Part shown: piece by piece, positions 41,026-41,727 of the stretch | Layout of the letters: every line of letters starts with the position of its first letter | Position numbering within the stretch: the first letter of the stretch is position 1 | From: Nemertoderma westbladi | Lineage: Eukaryota; Xenacoelomorpha; Nemertodermatida; Nemertodermatidae | Direction of reading: 5' to 3' | DNA: 41,727 nucleotides | Assembly: GCA_032718475.1 (NCBI GenBank) | Contig: JAUCBJ010005419.1 | Span: 1-41,727, forward strand | Made by a program: the position numbers and the translations under genes | The notes under the pieces: model-generated | Seen by the model: only the letters and a program-made list of their open reading frames with translations | Database searches by the model: none | What the model was told of the DNA's origin: nothing

Positions 41026-41727
41026 ATGGATAGAAGAAAGAAACAACAGGCTAACATAAACGCGTGACAAACGGATGCTCATTCCTCGCAGACGAGGGGT
41101 AAATCAGGTTCACTACAAAGGAACACTAAGATTAATAAGATAACCATAGCACGGGATATTGCACAGGACGATGGGTTTACCGAAATCGAAGTTAACTGCT
41201 CTGGTTCGAACTGTGACGTCTCAATGATTTGTATAGCTAGAGAAGGGACCGAATTCGGCCGAATCGATTTTTATTGTGGCACATGCGTGAGCCAACGTCT
41301 AGCTGGTCTCGCTGCCGAACTAGAGAAACACGAGACGCGTGTATGTGATAATCTGTTGGAGATGCAACAATTGGACTCTATCACCGGTAGAACCAATAAA
41401 CTGGAAAAACGGCTTAATGATAACAGAGACGCAACATTAACCAGATTAAAGGAACTTCGGGTTGAACTTGAAACAAACACTGACGATAACATGGATCTCA
41501 AACCTTGAAACTTCTGTATCAGAATTGAACAATGCATGTACAACAGCGGAAGTGGAACCTGATATCGGAGGTGTATGGAACAAAGTATCCAACTCTTCAA
41601 AGGTTTAATCCAACAAGAAAGTGCCAAACCTTGCAGCGCTATCAAAGCAAATACAACACGAAGAAGCAGAACACAACAAACGTAAACTTAATCTCGTAAT
41701 AAAAGGTTGCGATCTGCCACCAGAACG
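41026..41727 (+). pseudogene. Non-LTR retrotransposon ORF1, cut by the window edge
   Basis: From ATG at 41026 one phase reads to 41508, interrupted by a TGA at 41065-41067. It encodes a Cys-rich finger (CSGSNCDVSMICIARE...FYCGTC, resembling the PHD-like start of CR1/Jockey-type ORF1 proteins), then a coiled coil rich in Glu, Lys and Asn (about 41290-41490). Near 41490 the phase changes and the protein goes on as ETSVSELNNACTTAE and, after a stop near 41605, EHNKRKLNLVIKG, similar to the start of the ORF1 RNA-binding domain (RRxNLVI-type). ORF1 proteins coat element RNA. The ORF2 part would lie to the right. Whether it belongs to the same family as the nested element at 31.6-33.8 kb cannot be told here. 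Confidence 0.7.

Overview
The window is animal (invertebrate metazoan) nuclear DNA. It has spliceosomal exons with GT/AG borders, a CPEB1/Orb-type RNA-binding protein gene, a BEL/Pao LTR retrotransposon (a group restricted to metazoans), RTE- and CR1-like non-LTR elements, and large minisatellites. Nothing fixes the phylum; an arthropod, crustacean or mollusc host would fit.

Layout. 1-2.7 kb: 5'-truncated RTE-like element (+). 2.77-3.96 kb: decayed pair of minus-strand ORFs (a C2H2 zinc-finger protein and a Glu-rich repeat protein) overlapping by ATGA. 4.55-6.87 kb: second copy of the same RTE family, inverted, with a likely 13-bp target duplication. 7.3-7.8 kb: intact single-exon cytidine deaminase (-). 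9.9-20 kb: three consecutive 3'-terminal exons of a CPEB1-like gene on the minus strand, not annotated by any long ORF: 19830-19972 (end of RRM1), 19305-19464 (RRM2) and 9896-10236 (end of RRM2 plus the zinc-binding domain and stop). Their phases agree at both junctions. The 9.07-kb last intron holds a dead RT fragment, a hammerhead ribozyme flanked by A-box/B-box-like motifs and a 26-bp inverted repeat, a 57-unit 36-bp array, a 25-unit 76-bp array, and blocks of a 42-bp satellite.

The most unusual result is that two satellites are built from the splice sites of the CPEB1 gene itself. The 42-bp satellite (10.56-10.66, 12.16-12.66 and 18.60-19.30 kb) is a multiplied copy of the 3' end of the RRM2 exon plus its GTAAGT donor. 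The 27-bp satellite (19.97-21.90 and 40.51-40.69 kb) is a multiplied 3' splice site: every unit carries a CTAAC branch-point-like motif, a short pyrimidine tract and CAG/G. It abuts the exon that encodes RNP1 of RRM1.

An 18.6-kb BEL/Pao element (21901-40505, minus strand) sits inside the 27-bp satellite. It has 1.13-kb LTRs with TGT...ACA ends, a 5-bp target duplication (CAGTT), gag, protease, RT/RNase H and integrase. It also has a large extra Gag-like ORF between integrase and the 3' LTR. A 5'-truncated CR1-like element is nested in its protease (TGATG duplication). The right edge enters ORF1 of another non-LTR element.

Everything from 9.9 kb rightward is therefore probably within one repeat-bloated CPEB1 locus whose upstream exons lie beyond the window. 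The only apparently intact gene other than CPEB1 is cytidine deaminase, immediately downstream in the same orientation.
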